Origin: Epiperipatus broadwayi | Lineage: Eukaryota > Onychophora > Udeonychophora > Euonychophora > Peripatidae | Assembly (NCBI GenBank): GCA_028023455.1 | Contig: JAQFVV010006739.1 | Span: 126,001-190,000, forward strand | Direction: 5' to 3' | Length of the DNA stretch: 64,000 nucleotides | Part shown: in pieces, positions 36,887 to 48,700 of the stretch | Position numbering within the stretch: position 1 is the first letter of the stretch | Layout of the letters: each line of letters opens with the position of its first letter | The notes under the pieces: model-generated | The model's database searches: none | Told to the model about the DNA's origin: nothing | What the model saw: the letters and a program-made list of their open reading frames with translations, nothing else | Program-made: the position numbers and the translations under genes

Positions 36887-37951
36887 CTCTATAATATAAT
36901 TTTTATTAGTTTCACAATTTAAAGCTATATATATCATAAATTTTATACACATTATTAAACTATATTAACATTTTAATAAGTTTTAATATTTAGATCAAAA
37001 TTATAAATCAATGAAATTCCATCATCATTAAGAAATATAGTAAAATTAGATTATGAAAATCTATTGTTTAAAATTATACCACACTTTAAATAAAATTAAA
37101 CTTAATTTCAAATAGACAAAATTTCATAGTAATTTATTAATAGAAAATTGACCTCTTTTTAAAATGACTGTTGACAAAAAAATCAATTTTCTATTTCTAT
37201 TCATTGAGGCTTTTTTTTTCTTTCCGTTATTTTTATGAAAACAAAATTTATTTAACCACAGAATTGCAAGCTTTTATTTTTATAATTCATTAGAAACATT
37301 AACTACAACAGAGAAATTTCAAATAATAACAAAAATTTAAATGTCCATTAAGGAATAAGTTAATAGACAAGTCGTCAAAAGCCATTAAAAACGTGAATAT
37401 TAATCCCAATAATATATGTAATTGATTCATTCAAATGTTTTTATAAGACATTAACATATTTTATTCTCAACGAGTATTAAAATCAAATTACTATAATTTA
37501 ATCATAATCAAACAAAATTTAAACACAAATGAAGAGGAGAAAAAAAAGAAAATCAAAAAAATAACATTCAATATAAATGTAATAAATATGTTATTTTTTA
37601 TCATATTATGATTAAACAAATAAAATTTTAACAGTTTATTCTATAAATTAATAGATTTTTACCGATATTTTTCTATAATAATATTAGAAAGCAATTACTA
37701 AAAAGAATAAGATCCAATGCACTACAGTCAATCCAACAATATACAATAAAAAAATCTACTTTAGAAAAAAGTCTTCTGAGTGAATTAATGAGTTAGAAAC
37801 AAGTAATCTTAAAGTTTCATATTGACTTCCAGATGAAGAAAGTAAACTAATCAACTTTTGCACTATACAGTTCTATTATATTATTTAAAAAATAATTATT
37901 AATAACTCAGTAGTTACAATGAACAAATAAGAACACTTAAATATCTAGAAA
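36887..37951. other. A+T-rich intergenic DNA, no gene seen
   Basis: No element or credible frame recognised. Confidence 0.6.
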
Positions 37952-38130
37952 ACATGTTATAAATGTTTAGCATAGCTGCCTTCCAAGCAGCTGGCCTGGG
38001 TTCGCTTCCCGCAATGCTTTGACATATGAAAATGCTAGTACTCCCTCAATAGGTCCCAAGATAAAATTGTTTTGCCATTTGAATGGAAGTGTTGGTGCTC
38101 AAACACCATTTAACCTCCTACGCAATTAAT
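37952..38130 (+). repeat. tRNA-Gly(UCC)-derived SINE
   Basis: TAGCATAGCTGCCTTCCAAG continues to GCAGCTGG. The anticodon stem GCTGC/GCAGC is perfect around loop CTTCCAA, giving anticodon TCC. A TGGGTTCGCTTCCCG T-arm follows, all as in tRNA-Gly(UCC). The D-arm (GTTATAAATGTTTAGCAT) is present but damaged and the acceptor stem is gone, so this is not a working tRNA. The unrelated body (ATGAAAATGCTAGTACTCCC, then GTTGGTGCTCAAACACC) and a weakly A-rich end are consistent with a SINE. The 3' limit is uncertain. Confidence 0.7.
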
Positions 38131-38296
38131 AACAATACAATTAAAAAATAATTTAGAAAATATATATCAATTATTCAAATATTATGAAAGATTAATGATG
38201 ATGGTGAAGTAATAAATGTTTAAAAATTCCTCAATTAAATCAACTATATGAATGTCACAATTTCCTAAATCTACTATTATTATTTATTACTTATAA

Positions 38297-38498
38297 AAAC
38301 ATCACATGACCACCACTTCTTATGCTTGCTTATAACTGTTTTAAAACAGGCAAAACTCACTATACATATTGCCACACACAGTAAGCTTCTGGCATCCATT
38401 GATTACTCTAGCTTGCTGTGTGTGGTAATATGTATAGTGAGTTTTGCCTGTTTTAAAAGTTATAAGCAAGCATAAGAAGTGGTGATCATGTGATGTTT
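38297..38498. repeat. Near-perfect palindrome with 88-bp arms
   Basis: 38297-38385 (AACATCACATGACCACCACT…TGCCACACACAGTAAGC) is inverted at 38411-38498 (GCTTGCTGTGTGTGG… to GTGATGTTT), with a 25-base centre CTTCTGGCATCCATTGATTA(CTCTA). There are only a few mismatches. The centre and inner right arm are repeated 452 bp downstream. Taken with that direct repeat and the intervening hammerhead-like core, this may be one composite element. Confidence 0.8.
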
Positions 38499-38908
38499 AT
38501 TGGCTTAAAACCAATCCTGCCTAATAGGATAGTGGTGATTATGATTATTAAAGAACCAAAGACACCAAAATGTATGGGTACTGAATTGAGCTCAGATCCA
38601 TATGACTATATAAGCTAATGAACTTGGATTGGAAACATTAAGATGTTTTCAATTTAAGACTCATGGTTTTGTAGTTAAGTGGAGGTAAAAGGTGGCTGCT
38701 AGAGGGTTGCATTAGATCCTAAGATCTAGATGCAGTGCTCTCAGATCCAAGGCTTCTCACTGACGAAGGCCAAAAGCCAGAAACTAGTCTGGGGATATTG
38801 GATGAGTAGGCACTAGATGGGAATTTTATGCACAAGCCTTCTGGCATCCATTGATTACTCTAGCTTGTTGTGTGTGGCAATACGTATAGTGAGTTTTGCC
38901 TGTTTTTA
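38386..38908 (+). mobile_element. Direct-repeat-bounded unit, possible retrozyme- or PLE-like relic
   Basis: 38386-38456 and 38838-38907 are about 70-bp direct repeats (CTTCTGGCATCCATTGATTA…GTGAGTTTTGCCTGTTTT) differing at only three positions or so. The roughly 380 bp between them has no open frame but contains a hammerhead-like core near its right end. Short direct terminal repeats around a non-coding body with a hammerhead motif, plus an inverted copy of one repeat, recall the terminal-repeat arrangement of Penelope-like elements and non-autonomous retrozymes. This is inference; no primer-binding site or protein is present to prove it. Confidence 0.4.
38760..38784 (+). ncRNA. Hammerhead-like catalytic core motif
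   Basis: CTGACGA (38760-38766) fits the conserved CUGANGA box; GGC…GCC can form a short stem with loop CAAAA; GAAAC (38780-38784) follows. An A-A opposition at the base of this stem, and no obvious stem III plus cleavage site downstream, weaken the call. It could be a decayed ribozyme or a coincidence. Confidence 0.3.
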
Positions 38909-39309
38909 TTACTTATATGCCTCACTGTAAAAAACAAATTCTGCAAAAAAATATATATATCATTTTCCCTTTCTTCAACCAAATATTATTGAAAGTTAAA
39001 TTTCCTGCCCAAAATCATGTTGAGATAACTGAGCAAGATTACTTGATCATCATAAGGGATAGATTTTTATTGCTTGTTATTAACTTTAATATAATTTATT
39101 TTAGTATCTCAATATTAAAAACGTTACAAATTTCAATTAGCCTTTTACATCTTTAAGATATACATAGGTTGCTTTGTTTTTATTTTAAACTTTAATAATA
39201 GTAATAATTAGCATACAGTACAATAAAATTGGAAAAGAATTCATTGCAATAAAATAAACAATTGAATAATTTATTGTTTAGGAATTCATAAAAAATTCAA
39301 GTACCAGAA
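38909..39309. other. A+T-rich DNA, no gene seen
   Basis: The 86-codon frame at 38896-39156 starts inside the preceding repeat and has no recognised domain. Confidence 0.5.
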
Positions 39310-39415
39310 ATGATAGAGCTGTGATCCATGAACTTTGACTTTTAAAGTTCATTACTCTACTATTGCACCAAAGTACTCACACAATCTCTGCAATGGCCAG
39401 CAACTACAAAATCAA
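39310..39415 (-). repeat. tRNA-derived SINE relic, minus strand
   Basis: On the minus strand the sequence reads TTGGTGCAATAGTAGAGTAA, TGAACTTT, then AAAGTCAAAGTTCATGG, matching the spacing of A-box-like and B-box-like elements seen in the relics near 12.9 kb and 52.6 kb. Strongly decayed; limits uncertain. Confidence 0.35.
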
Positions 39416-42400
39416 GTTTTAATTTTATAAAGAAAATTACACCCAACATAACAATAAAATAACAAAAAAGAGAGAAGATTTTGGTACCAGTAGTCAACAG
39501 TTTATGAGATAAATCAACTTTAGTTCTAATAGAGTGTCTTAACTGTTGATAGAGACATCATGCACCAATGAAATAAAAAAAATGTGATGTTCATATTTTT
39601 CATAATAAAGCAAAAATATTAAAAAATATCAAAATAACATAATAAAAAATGAAAATCTGAAAATAATGCACTTAGCAAACAAACAGTGATTGCAAAATAT
39701 GCTGGAAAAAATGAAATTAGTATTGCCATTACCACTAATTTAATTTTTTATCAAATGTTGTTTTCCAGTTATTATTCTTTTGCTAAATTAAATGTATTAT
39801 TTTCAGATTTTTCATGGGTTTTTTTCCCCCCTTATCAATGACATTTCCAGTCCACACTAATAAAATTCCACACAATGTTTGTATTTGTTACATTTATGAA
39901 AAAATGTTTTTTTTACTTATTGTTTAGTTACTAAATATATTATGTATAGATTTATTTTTAAATATATATTATTTTAATGCTGTTATTTTACTTTTTGATT
40001 TTTTATGAAAAATATGAGACTTATTGATTCATTTTTCTTTGCTACAATGGTATGTGGATGATGGTTTCATCAATGGGTAGAACATATATTTTACTAGTTT
40101 CTCAAGTTTTGTTATTATTTAACTAAAAGCAATTTGATTATTTTAGCAGTAAAATGCTTTTAATCAGTAAAGAAAATAATGCATAAACTTCTTAATGGAA
40201 GATAATGAAAACTGAAAATGCTAAATACAATTTGTAGTTGTTGTTTTTTTTATTAATTTTGCACAATTGCAATAACAAATTATTATGAAACTGAAATTTG
40301 AAATAACTAAAAAAAAAAAAGAGGCTACAATTACATTTTTTGCTCTGATTTCAAAAATTACTTTTTTAAAAAAAAAAAATCGATATTTGTTCTAAATAAT
40401 TTAAATAATTTTTTCCAAAAATATAAGAAAACATAATTTTTAAATAATATATTGCCTTTTTGTTTTAAAGCAATATATACTTTTTTAAAAATTAAATTGC
40501 TAAAAGTTTTATTATTATGTAATTAACAAATTAAAACAACAACAAACAACATATATAAGTAATTATTTATTTATTTTAAATCTATAATCACAAAAACTTT
40601 CTACATTTGACACACTGTAATATCTATGATACTTTTCAAAAATTTCACAGCCATAACTTTATTTAGTTTCTTATTAAATACAAATAAATTGTTTCGTTTA
40701 TTAAAATAGAATTAAATAATCACAAGTTCATTTTATAAATTGTGCATTTTTATTATTTTTAGAAATATAGACTTACTTTTTAAAATGATGCCCTCATATA
40801 GATATAAGTGCATATTATGAGTGGAGTGACAGGGTTAGTAAGTTATAATAGAAATGTAAAAGTGTTAATAGTTTTTGTCTCTTTGGGTCATTCATCAACA
40901 ACAAATGATCCAGTTGTCAAAAGATTGAACACAAACAACAACTGGCAGAGATGTAATATAGATTTTTGAAAAAATTCTTAAATGTAGATACATATATTTA
41001 AAAATGAAGATCACAATTCATTGATTTATAGTATCTTCTGTAACTATATGAACTTGGATTATGAAAAAAGTAGAAAAACTTATAGTACATTTGAACTGAG
41101 ATGCTAGTAAAGACTTCTGAAAATTGCATGAATAATAAGTGAAAATTTGATCAGAACAGACATGATTTATAAATGATAGAATTAAACTTGTGTTATTTTA
41201 ATTATATTATTCTAATTCACTAAAAAAAAAAAATTATAACACCCACAATGTTTGGTAATAAAGTGGATGACAAGTCCTCTTATTATAATAATAATGAATG
41301 TGTTAAAAAGCATAAAAACCAAACAGATTCTATGTGAAGAAATGTAATTCATATCCCTGACAGAAGTCACTGACAACTTCTAATAACAATAATAATAACA
41401 ATATTGTAATGACAAGAATTTCTATAAAAGTTACGATGATCTAAGGTAAGCTGGTTGGGAGATTTCACTAGTTCCTAAAGAGCACTGATTATATATATGT
41501 GTGGGAGATAATGATCTGGACCAACTGATGAGTGCTGATTCAGCATGAAATACATATATTGGAGATTGTTGATCTTTTTCACATTTGGTCATGTGTATCA
41601 ATTGTATAGAATAAAGTACATAAATGAAAGGAGCTTGCTTGAAAGTGTGATTTCAAATTCCTTCTAATTACATTAAGTTCTGTATAGACAATATCCTGGG
41701 TTTTAAATACTTAAATGTTGTAAAAAGTTTTATCTTTATACAGAAAAAGATAAAATCTACAAATAATAATTTCAAAAATTATATCAAAATGTTTTTTGGA
41801 TATTTTATTAGCATATCATTTACCATATTTTGCTGGATTCAGATAATATTTAATATATTAAACTGCACATTTTATACAAGTAAATTAAAAAAATACAGGT
41901 TATATATATATATTGTGTGTGAGATAATTAATGTGAAATTATACTATATATGTTTTAAAAAAACCAAACCTCAAAGATTATTTTTCAGCAATAATTTTAC
42001 TGATCTTTATACAGGTTTGCACATAGTAGCTAATAGTAAAAATGTAACAGGGTATCTTTTATATATAATCAATGAATGTAATAAAGATAAACTGACAAAA
42101 TAAAAGAGTATTTTGATAGTGAGAGGAAAAGATGAAATTAGACTTTGTTCCAACAGCCAACTTTATCCTGAACCAAGTCTAATTATGTAATCTGATAGAG
42201 ACCAATTTTTAAACAGGATTTCTGATTGATTTATTCTTATTAATGCTTGCCTGTGTTGGGATATTTTAAATGTGATTTGGTCATATATAAATATACATCT
42301 ATTGTAACAGAAAACAAATAAAATGAAAGTGGTAAGAGAAATAATGTGAAGAAAATCTAAAAATATAGCAAATAATAGTGAGACTGATTCAGAATCTAGT

Positions 42401-43764
42401 AAGAATCAAACTAACTTCAAAGATTGAATATATTATTTTAGACCTTTATTTATTTGTTTTAAATATTAATATAAATAGCAGTATCTTATTTTATTTTTTT
42501 GTTTTTGCTAAAGCAGATGACAAATGTCAGTATAAAATTAAAATTGAATTTTATATACATTTTAGACTTGCTTAACAAAATATTAGATATATTTTACAGA
42601 ATGTAATCTATATGAAATTTGCAGTTACATACATTTAATATGTTATATAAACTTCTTTAAATCTTTACTATAAAAATAAACACCCTTAATCATTTAACAA
42701 ACAATAAAGATATTATTTATAAGAAATTTTAATCATGCAATAAGTTTGAATGAACATCATTTCATTTCAAATATGCTCACCCCAAAACTTATCATAGTAT
42801 TATTTTCTTTCATTTTTTTTCCAATTTTTCTTTTACTTTTTCCACGATATATATTAATAGTCTTCTTTTTTTTTCCAAAATATGATTCACAATGTCTTCA
42901 CTATCTATATATTCCAAAATCAAGAATCACTCATTAGCTCTGATTCTAATAGACTAATGTTTTAAAAAAATTGACTGGAGGATGACTATAGTGCACTCAA
43001 CACATATCTTTAATTACTTGGGATGATAGAGAGACTGGTAAATTATATGCTCTTTATTTCATTGCTCATCTCACTACACTATCTGAAATAATGGTATTAT
43101 ATGTTTATGCCAGCATTTTCATGTTTCAATTATATAGTCAGAAATTCTGACTTCATTAACTTTTCTTTTGTTTTATTTTCTATTTATTATTTGTCTTTCC
43201 TTGTTTTTTTATTGCACTTAGAATATCCATATTTGCTTATAAGTGGCTGCTAATGATTATATAAAAAAGATAATAGTTTTTAATTTTAATACAAAATAAA
43301 TAATTGTAACTAATTTTTAAACTACTGATAGCTTCATACTAATTTCTAAAATGGAGTATATTAAATCGGTATGATAAAGTGTTCTAAAACAAACAAACAC
43401 CTTCTTTAAATACAAAATCAGTTAACAGTAATATGTATTTTCAACTACAAGCCTACCAAATGGTTTGTGAAATCTTGTTAAAAGACCTTTTCAAAAGTAC
43501 AATAATAAATGTTAATTATAAAACATATAATTCTTTTGGCATTCACACTTGCTACAAAATCTTGTTTTATAATTTATTTAACTATAACTCTTTATTATTA
43601 TAATAATTCATTGGCCATTATTAAAAAAACAAATTATATAATAAGTTAATAAATTTTGCAGAATCAAAGACTTTTTTTATTCCAAACAATGACTTCCTCT
43701 AGGACATCTCAATAAGAAATATTTCACTATACCTGTGACCATTTTTTTCTATAAAAAGAGCCTT
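39416..43764. other. A+T-rich intergenic DNA, no gene seen
   Basis: The frames at 41789-42103 (104 codons), 42378-42575 and 42746-42937 are Ile/Leu/Phe/Lys-rich and lack motifs or splice context. There are homopolymer A or T runs near 40308-40320 and 40370-40379. No repeat family recognised. Confidence 0.55.
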
Positions 43765-43845
43765 GTGGCAGTTGTTAGTACATCTGCCTATAATTATCAA
43801 GACTTGGAACTCAAGTTTTAACCATGAATCTTTGATGAATTCATT
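43765..43845 (+). repeat. tRNA-like SINE head relic
   Basis: GTGGCAGTTGTTAGTAC (A-box-like) followed about 35 bases later by GGAACTCAAGTTTTAACC (B-box-like, compare GGTTCGAANCC) has tRNA spacing. No tail recognised. Confidence 0.35.
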
Positions 43846-45600
43846 TTATCATAATTACTTGAATATTAATTCTTTATTATTAGTCATTATTATAGAATCT
43901 TACTAAAGTTTTTTAAAAAGTGTGTACTGAAAGATGATATTTGCCAACTAAATTTCAACATTAATCTTCAATTTTTCTGAATTATACTTTTTATTAACTA
44001 CATAATCTGTATGTCAATAATAAGTATATAATAAATAAAGCCTTTAAATGTAATGAATGCACATTAAGATTTGCAAGAAACTTTTATTATCCAATTAAAG
44101 TTATTTATTCAGCTTTCTTTGTTTCTACAAATAAATGAGTCTGTTATACAAAATTTGGATTTATATTAGTATACAATTTGTAGTAGGATAAGATTTATAA
44201 AATTAATAAAGAAAGAAACATTAAATAGAAGAACATACAAAGATATATTAATGTTAAAGAAATTGCTTGATTAAAAAAAAGTTAACCTAAATGATTGCCA
44301 TTCCAAAATGGATTCAAAATTCCTCTTTCTTCATTAAGACAAACATACTCATTTTATATTTAAAAATGTAATAACTCATTTCTTTTAAAATTCTCTATTA
44401 GTAGCTGCAAAATATGCATAACCAAAAATTTAAAGACATTGATATATTTCATAATTGTTTTAGTTTTAATATTAATATTTAAAACATACTGAATTGTTTC
44501 TAAATTTTATACATTATGTTTTCAAAAATTTTACTATCAATAATCTTTTGCATGTTTCTTGCAAGAATCAAATATTGAAATGTATATAATAAATATCTAA
44601 TTAAATTAAATTATCACCATTATTATTACTATTATTAGGTACCATTAACTTTCATTGATTCTATGAATAATTTTTTTCAAAACGACTTAACATTTATTTG
44701 GTTTTTTTAGGTCTCAAAAAAAAAAATTCACACACACAATTATCATAATAATGAAATGCATCCATTTCACTAATTGTCCTGTTCTTTTACAACCTTTGAT
44801 TATTTCCTGCATTTCCATAAACCAGATCATCTCTTAATAAGACCAAAATAAAACTACTTCCATCTACTCATATGCTCTTCAAGAAAAAATTTAGTTCTCA
44901 TCAGGAATCCATTTTAATATATTTAATAATTCCCTATATTTTATTACATTATTATTAATCTGGAGTCAAAATAACTTTAAATGGAGAATGAAATTTTTTT
45001 TTTCCTTATGATATCTTTATTTTTATGTAATCCTTATTCTACATAGTTAGTGCTCAGAATTAATCATTAAAGTTCTTAGTTGTACCTAAAATATTTATTT
45101 TTCGCTAACAAAGTGTTTCAATATTGTCAGAATCTTGGTAATTTTCTGATTTAAGGAATAAAACTTTATTCAGCAATGTCCTTCATTATGACATAATAAA
45201 AAACTTTTTTTTTAACATGTGCAGAAATCATGTTTCAGAAAAATAAAACTGATTCTAAGAAAACCTAATCTAGATTGTTGGAAAGGTATCGTCCACTTGC
45301 TAAGTGAGACTGAATATTATTTTCTTTTTCTCACTCTTTTTTTCCTTATTAGACTTTGAGTAATAACATCAACTTTTTATTAATAATCCCCCCCCCCCCC
45401 AGTAAAGAAGTTGTTTTCACTAGGATAGCAAACTGTCATGTGGTGGGTAGTCTTCTTATTTGTTTTATTATTTAGCTAAGAATATGGGGACAATTATTGA
45501 AAATATAATAATTGGATTTCTAGCCTGATATTGGCTAATCTCTAAAAGGAAAATCTTAAGTCTATTGGAACCTGAAATATAAATAACCAAATAGCTAATT
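43846..45600. other. A+T-rich intergenic DNA, no gene seen
   Basis: A pure C-tract of 13 bases lies at 45388-45400. Nothing else recognised. Confidence 0.55.
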
Positions 45601-45690
45601 GCCAAGAGACTGTATAATATTTGAGCACCAAATGTAACAGGTTGAGCTTCAATCCAAGACTCTTTAGTTCCCAAGTCTGCCATTCTATCA
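45601..45690 (-). repeat. tRNA-like SINE relic, minus strand
   Basis: The minus strand reads AATGGCAGACTTGGGAACTA then GGATTGAAGCTCAACC (B-box-like) and TTTGGTGCTCAAATATT, the last string recalling GTTGGTGCTCAAACACC in the tRNA-Gly SINE body at 38.1 kb. The 71-codon minus-strand frame here is a product of this repeat, not a gene. Confidence 0.35.
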
Positions 45691-47389
45691 TTGTTTTAAG
45701 CCTTTGAAAAAAAAGATCAACTTTTACTCAACTCAGATCCATGATCACAGGCATACCATAGAGATCTGTCTAATAGTTTTCATCATTAAAAAATCTAATA
45801 AATAAAAAAATTAATGAATAATTAATTTTTAACAGTTTCATTTATGCTCATCATGGGAAAGCAATAAGAGCTATTTTCAAATAACTACATAAAAAGAAAC
45901 TTATAAAAATATTCTTCAAAAGTTTTAGAATTTTTTTTCATATTTTCATTCAAAATCTATAGCTATGTAAAATAAGCTTACGAAGATAGAAGATTTTGTG
46001 CAAAGATAATATATAAATCAAATAAAATAAGAATTTCTGCCTCTTATAAAAATAACATAATGTTCGAAGAAACTGTCAGCTATTTTTATAAGGTCAGAAC
46101 AATAGATGCAAAATTAAATAAATATGAAAGTTTTATTAGTCATTAAATTTTGAATAGCAATATTTCACTATAGCAACAATGGATAATTGATAGTTTAAAA
46201 AAACAACAAATTCATTTCATGTTGATTTTCTTGTCATTTCACTTAGAATAAAATATAAAATGCATCCCCTATCCATCCATGCAATAATCTAAACTAATAA
46301 AATTAGATTGAGCATGTGTTTCATTTATAATATTAATTTTGTCTTTCTAAAAGATAAAATTAAAAAAAAAATTACTTGCAACTTATATAATATAATAAAA
46401 ATTATCATAAAACAATATATATATATGCATATGTAAACATAATAAGCCTTCAGAGATACTGTGTATATATAATATAAACTAAAAAATATCAAATCCCCAA
46501 AGTGCAGCCTATGTTGTTTCCTAAAATACTTTAGCAGTTGCCAAATAAAGAAAAAAATGAACCATTCTCTCTCTGAAGAATACAAGTTTGGGCATAATTG
46601 TCCTTATTCCACTGTCATAAGAAAAAATCAATTTTGTTTCGATATAGCAACTTCATTTCTAATTTAAATATTACTAGTATAATCCATTTAATGCTAAAGA
46701 TGAAATTTCTAATTCAACAATCTTACTTCAGTAATGCTTATTTCACCATTACCCAGATACTTAAAATGCAGAGCTACATAAGTATTCCTTTTTCCAAAAT
46801 GTACTACTGAAACAACATTTAATTACAGCAGTTAAAAAAGAATGGTGAATCTGAAATACCTATTTTACAAAGATTAGATTTTTTTTTTTTAATATTATTA
46901 CTATTACTTCAGTTTGTTTTGTATATTTTCATTTCAAATTATATTAATGATTTATTTAGGATATTTTATTAATCTAAAACATTTATATGGTTAAATTAAA
47001 TAAGAATGAAAACTATTTTTAAAAATGAGCTAGCAAAAAAGAGACAAATGTATCAGAAATATTTAAAGACCAAACAGAAATAGAATTAAATACAAAATTA
47101 AAAAAAACCTAACAAATGCACAAATTAATAAGGAGAAAGTAAAATGAAACATAGAAAGGAATTGTAAAAGGACTGATTCATATTTCAGTGTGCAGAAAAC
47201 AATGAAATCTGGAAAATGATCAAGAATTTTAAGTCAAAAGAAAAAAATAGATATATTACCAATTACAATGAAGAAATAGAAACAGTATTTTGAAAATTTG
47301 TTAACAGAAAGTAAAATTCCAAATGATGGATGAAAAATAAAATATATAATGATAGAATTTTAAAAAATATTAAAAAACTATTGAAATAA
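45691..47389. other. A+T-rich DNA, no gene seen; may include the decayed 5' part of the LINE
   Basis: Frames at 46325-46585 (-) and 46598-46810 lack motifs. From about 47040 the plus strand becomes purine-rich and Lys/Glu-coding, which may be the eroded upstream part of the LINE that follows. Confidence 0.5.
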
Positions 47390-48700
47390 TAATAGTATAC
47401 AAATCATTAAAAATCAGAAAGATTTCTGGCCTCAGTGAAATTTCATCTGAACTAATTAAAATGGAAGTAAAAAATTGAGTTGTTCCAAGTAGAAAGATCT
47501 CTACTGAATGTAAAAGGTCATCTATTATGACAATTAGTAACTCTTCCCCATAAAAAACAGTCATGAAAATTATAGAAAAATATCAATTTCTTATTCATTG
47601 TGTCAGATATGTGAGAAAATTCTGAAAAATTGAACTGAATAAGGAATATAAAAAATTGGGAGCACAAAAACAAGTAGATTTCAGAGAATGAAAATTTAAC
47701 ATAAAGCACCTATTTTATATGACCCAAATTATAAAAAAGAAAATGATAAGAAATCAAGAGATACATCTTTTATATATAAAAGCTCCTGACAAAAGACTGT
47801 ATGAGGCACTGAAATACAGAAGCATGAGTAACTATAAAGCAATTAAAAATTATATAATAATATATATGCAGAAGTAAAAATGAAAAATATGATTTCAAAT
47901 AATATAAAAACAACTAAAGGACATGAACGAAGATGTCTCTGAAGTTCATCATTTAAATTTATATTTACAACAAGCCCTTGAAATATAAAAAAGGAAATAT
48001 GAGCAAAAGGGAATTCTTTTACATAATAATAAATTTTTTTATTATGCTATATTGGTGATCAAAAAAGATCATGATGATTTGAGTTAAATGGTTAGAAATT
48101 TAAAACAGAAAGAGGCATGGAAATAAATATAATACAAACAAAACATATGTGTAACAGAGGAAAATAACAGAATATAATATTGGAAGATGGGTAAAGGATT
48201 GGAAAGTGTGAGAATTATAAATATATAGACATGAAGATCATACAAAGGGGAACAATTGATGAAACCATAAAAGTAAAGAAATGTATTGAATAAAGAAGCT
48301 ACAATCATATTAAATGGGATATTGTGTATTATAATATATCAAAAGTCAATAGATAATTAATATATGACACAATATTGAAGAAAAGAATTGGAATGGAACT
48401 GTTGAATATAGAAATAAATTATTGGTAAAGACCTGTAGGAAATTCAAGAAGAGTCCATCAGCAATAAAAGAATTAAAGAAATAATGAATATTGAACACAT
48501 TATAGTAAATAATATCAGAAAAAGACAAGAAGATGTTTTAGTAAAGATTACCAAAACAAATATTAAAATGCATTCAGAAAAAAAGAGGGTAGCCAAGGAA
48601 GTAAATAAATTAAAGACAGAAATTTTGTAGAAAGATTTATGTAGGATAGAGAGGCATGGTAATTGGAAATTTGAAAAAATTCATAGAGCATTAAAGATTA
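47390..48700 (+). pseudogene. Decayed LINE (non-LTR retrotransposon) reverse transcriptase and C-terminus
   Basis: Plus-strand peptides appear in the correct family order in shifting frames. SLKIRKISGLSEISSELIK (about 47405-47462) matches the K..KA.G.D.IP.ELIK block. GAQKQVDFRE (about 47659) corresponds to EEQAGFR; IHLLYIKAPDKRLYEAL (about 47760-47810) to the F.D..KA.D…LWEAL block; TTKGHERRC (about 47915) to the KT..GVRQGC block. GDQK with DHDDLS (about 48055-48085) corresponds to the FADDQ…DL catalytic box. RIERHGNWKF (about 48637) corresponds to the C-terminal EDRRAWR.G. Stops and frameshifts are frequent, and the catalytic FADD is destroyed. Minus-strand frames across this interval are shadows. 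The exact clade (RTE-like suspected) is not settled. Confidence 0.75.

Noticed and set aside
41789-42103. 104-codon hydrophobic plus-strand frame
   Set aside because: Very A+T-biased, no motif, no homologous neighbour; length is within what chance gives in such DNA.
45468-45683. 71-codon minus-strand frame starting MADLGTKESW as a small membrane protein
   Set aside because: Its 5' half coincides with a tRNA-like SINE relic; the rest is A+T-driven hydrophobic sequence.
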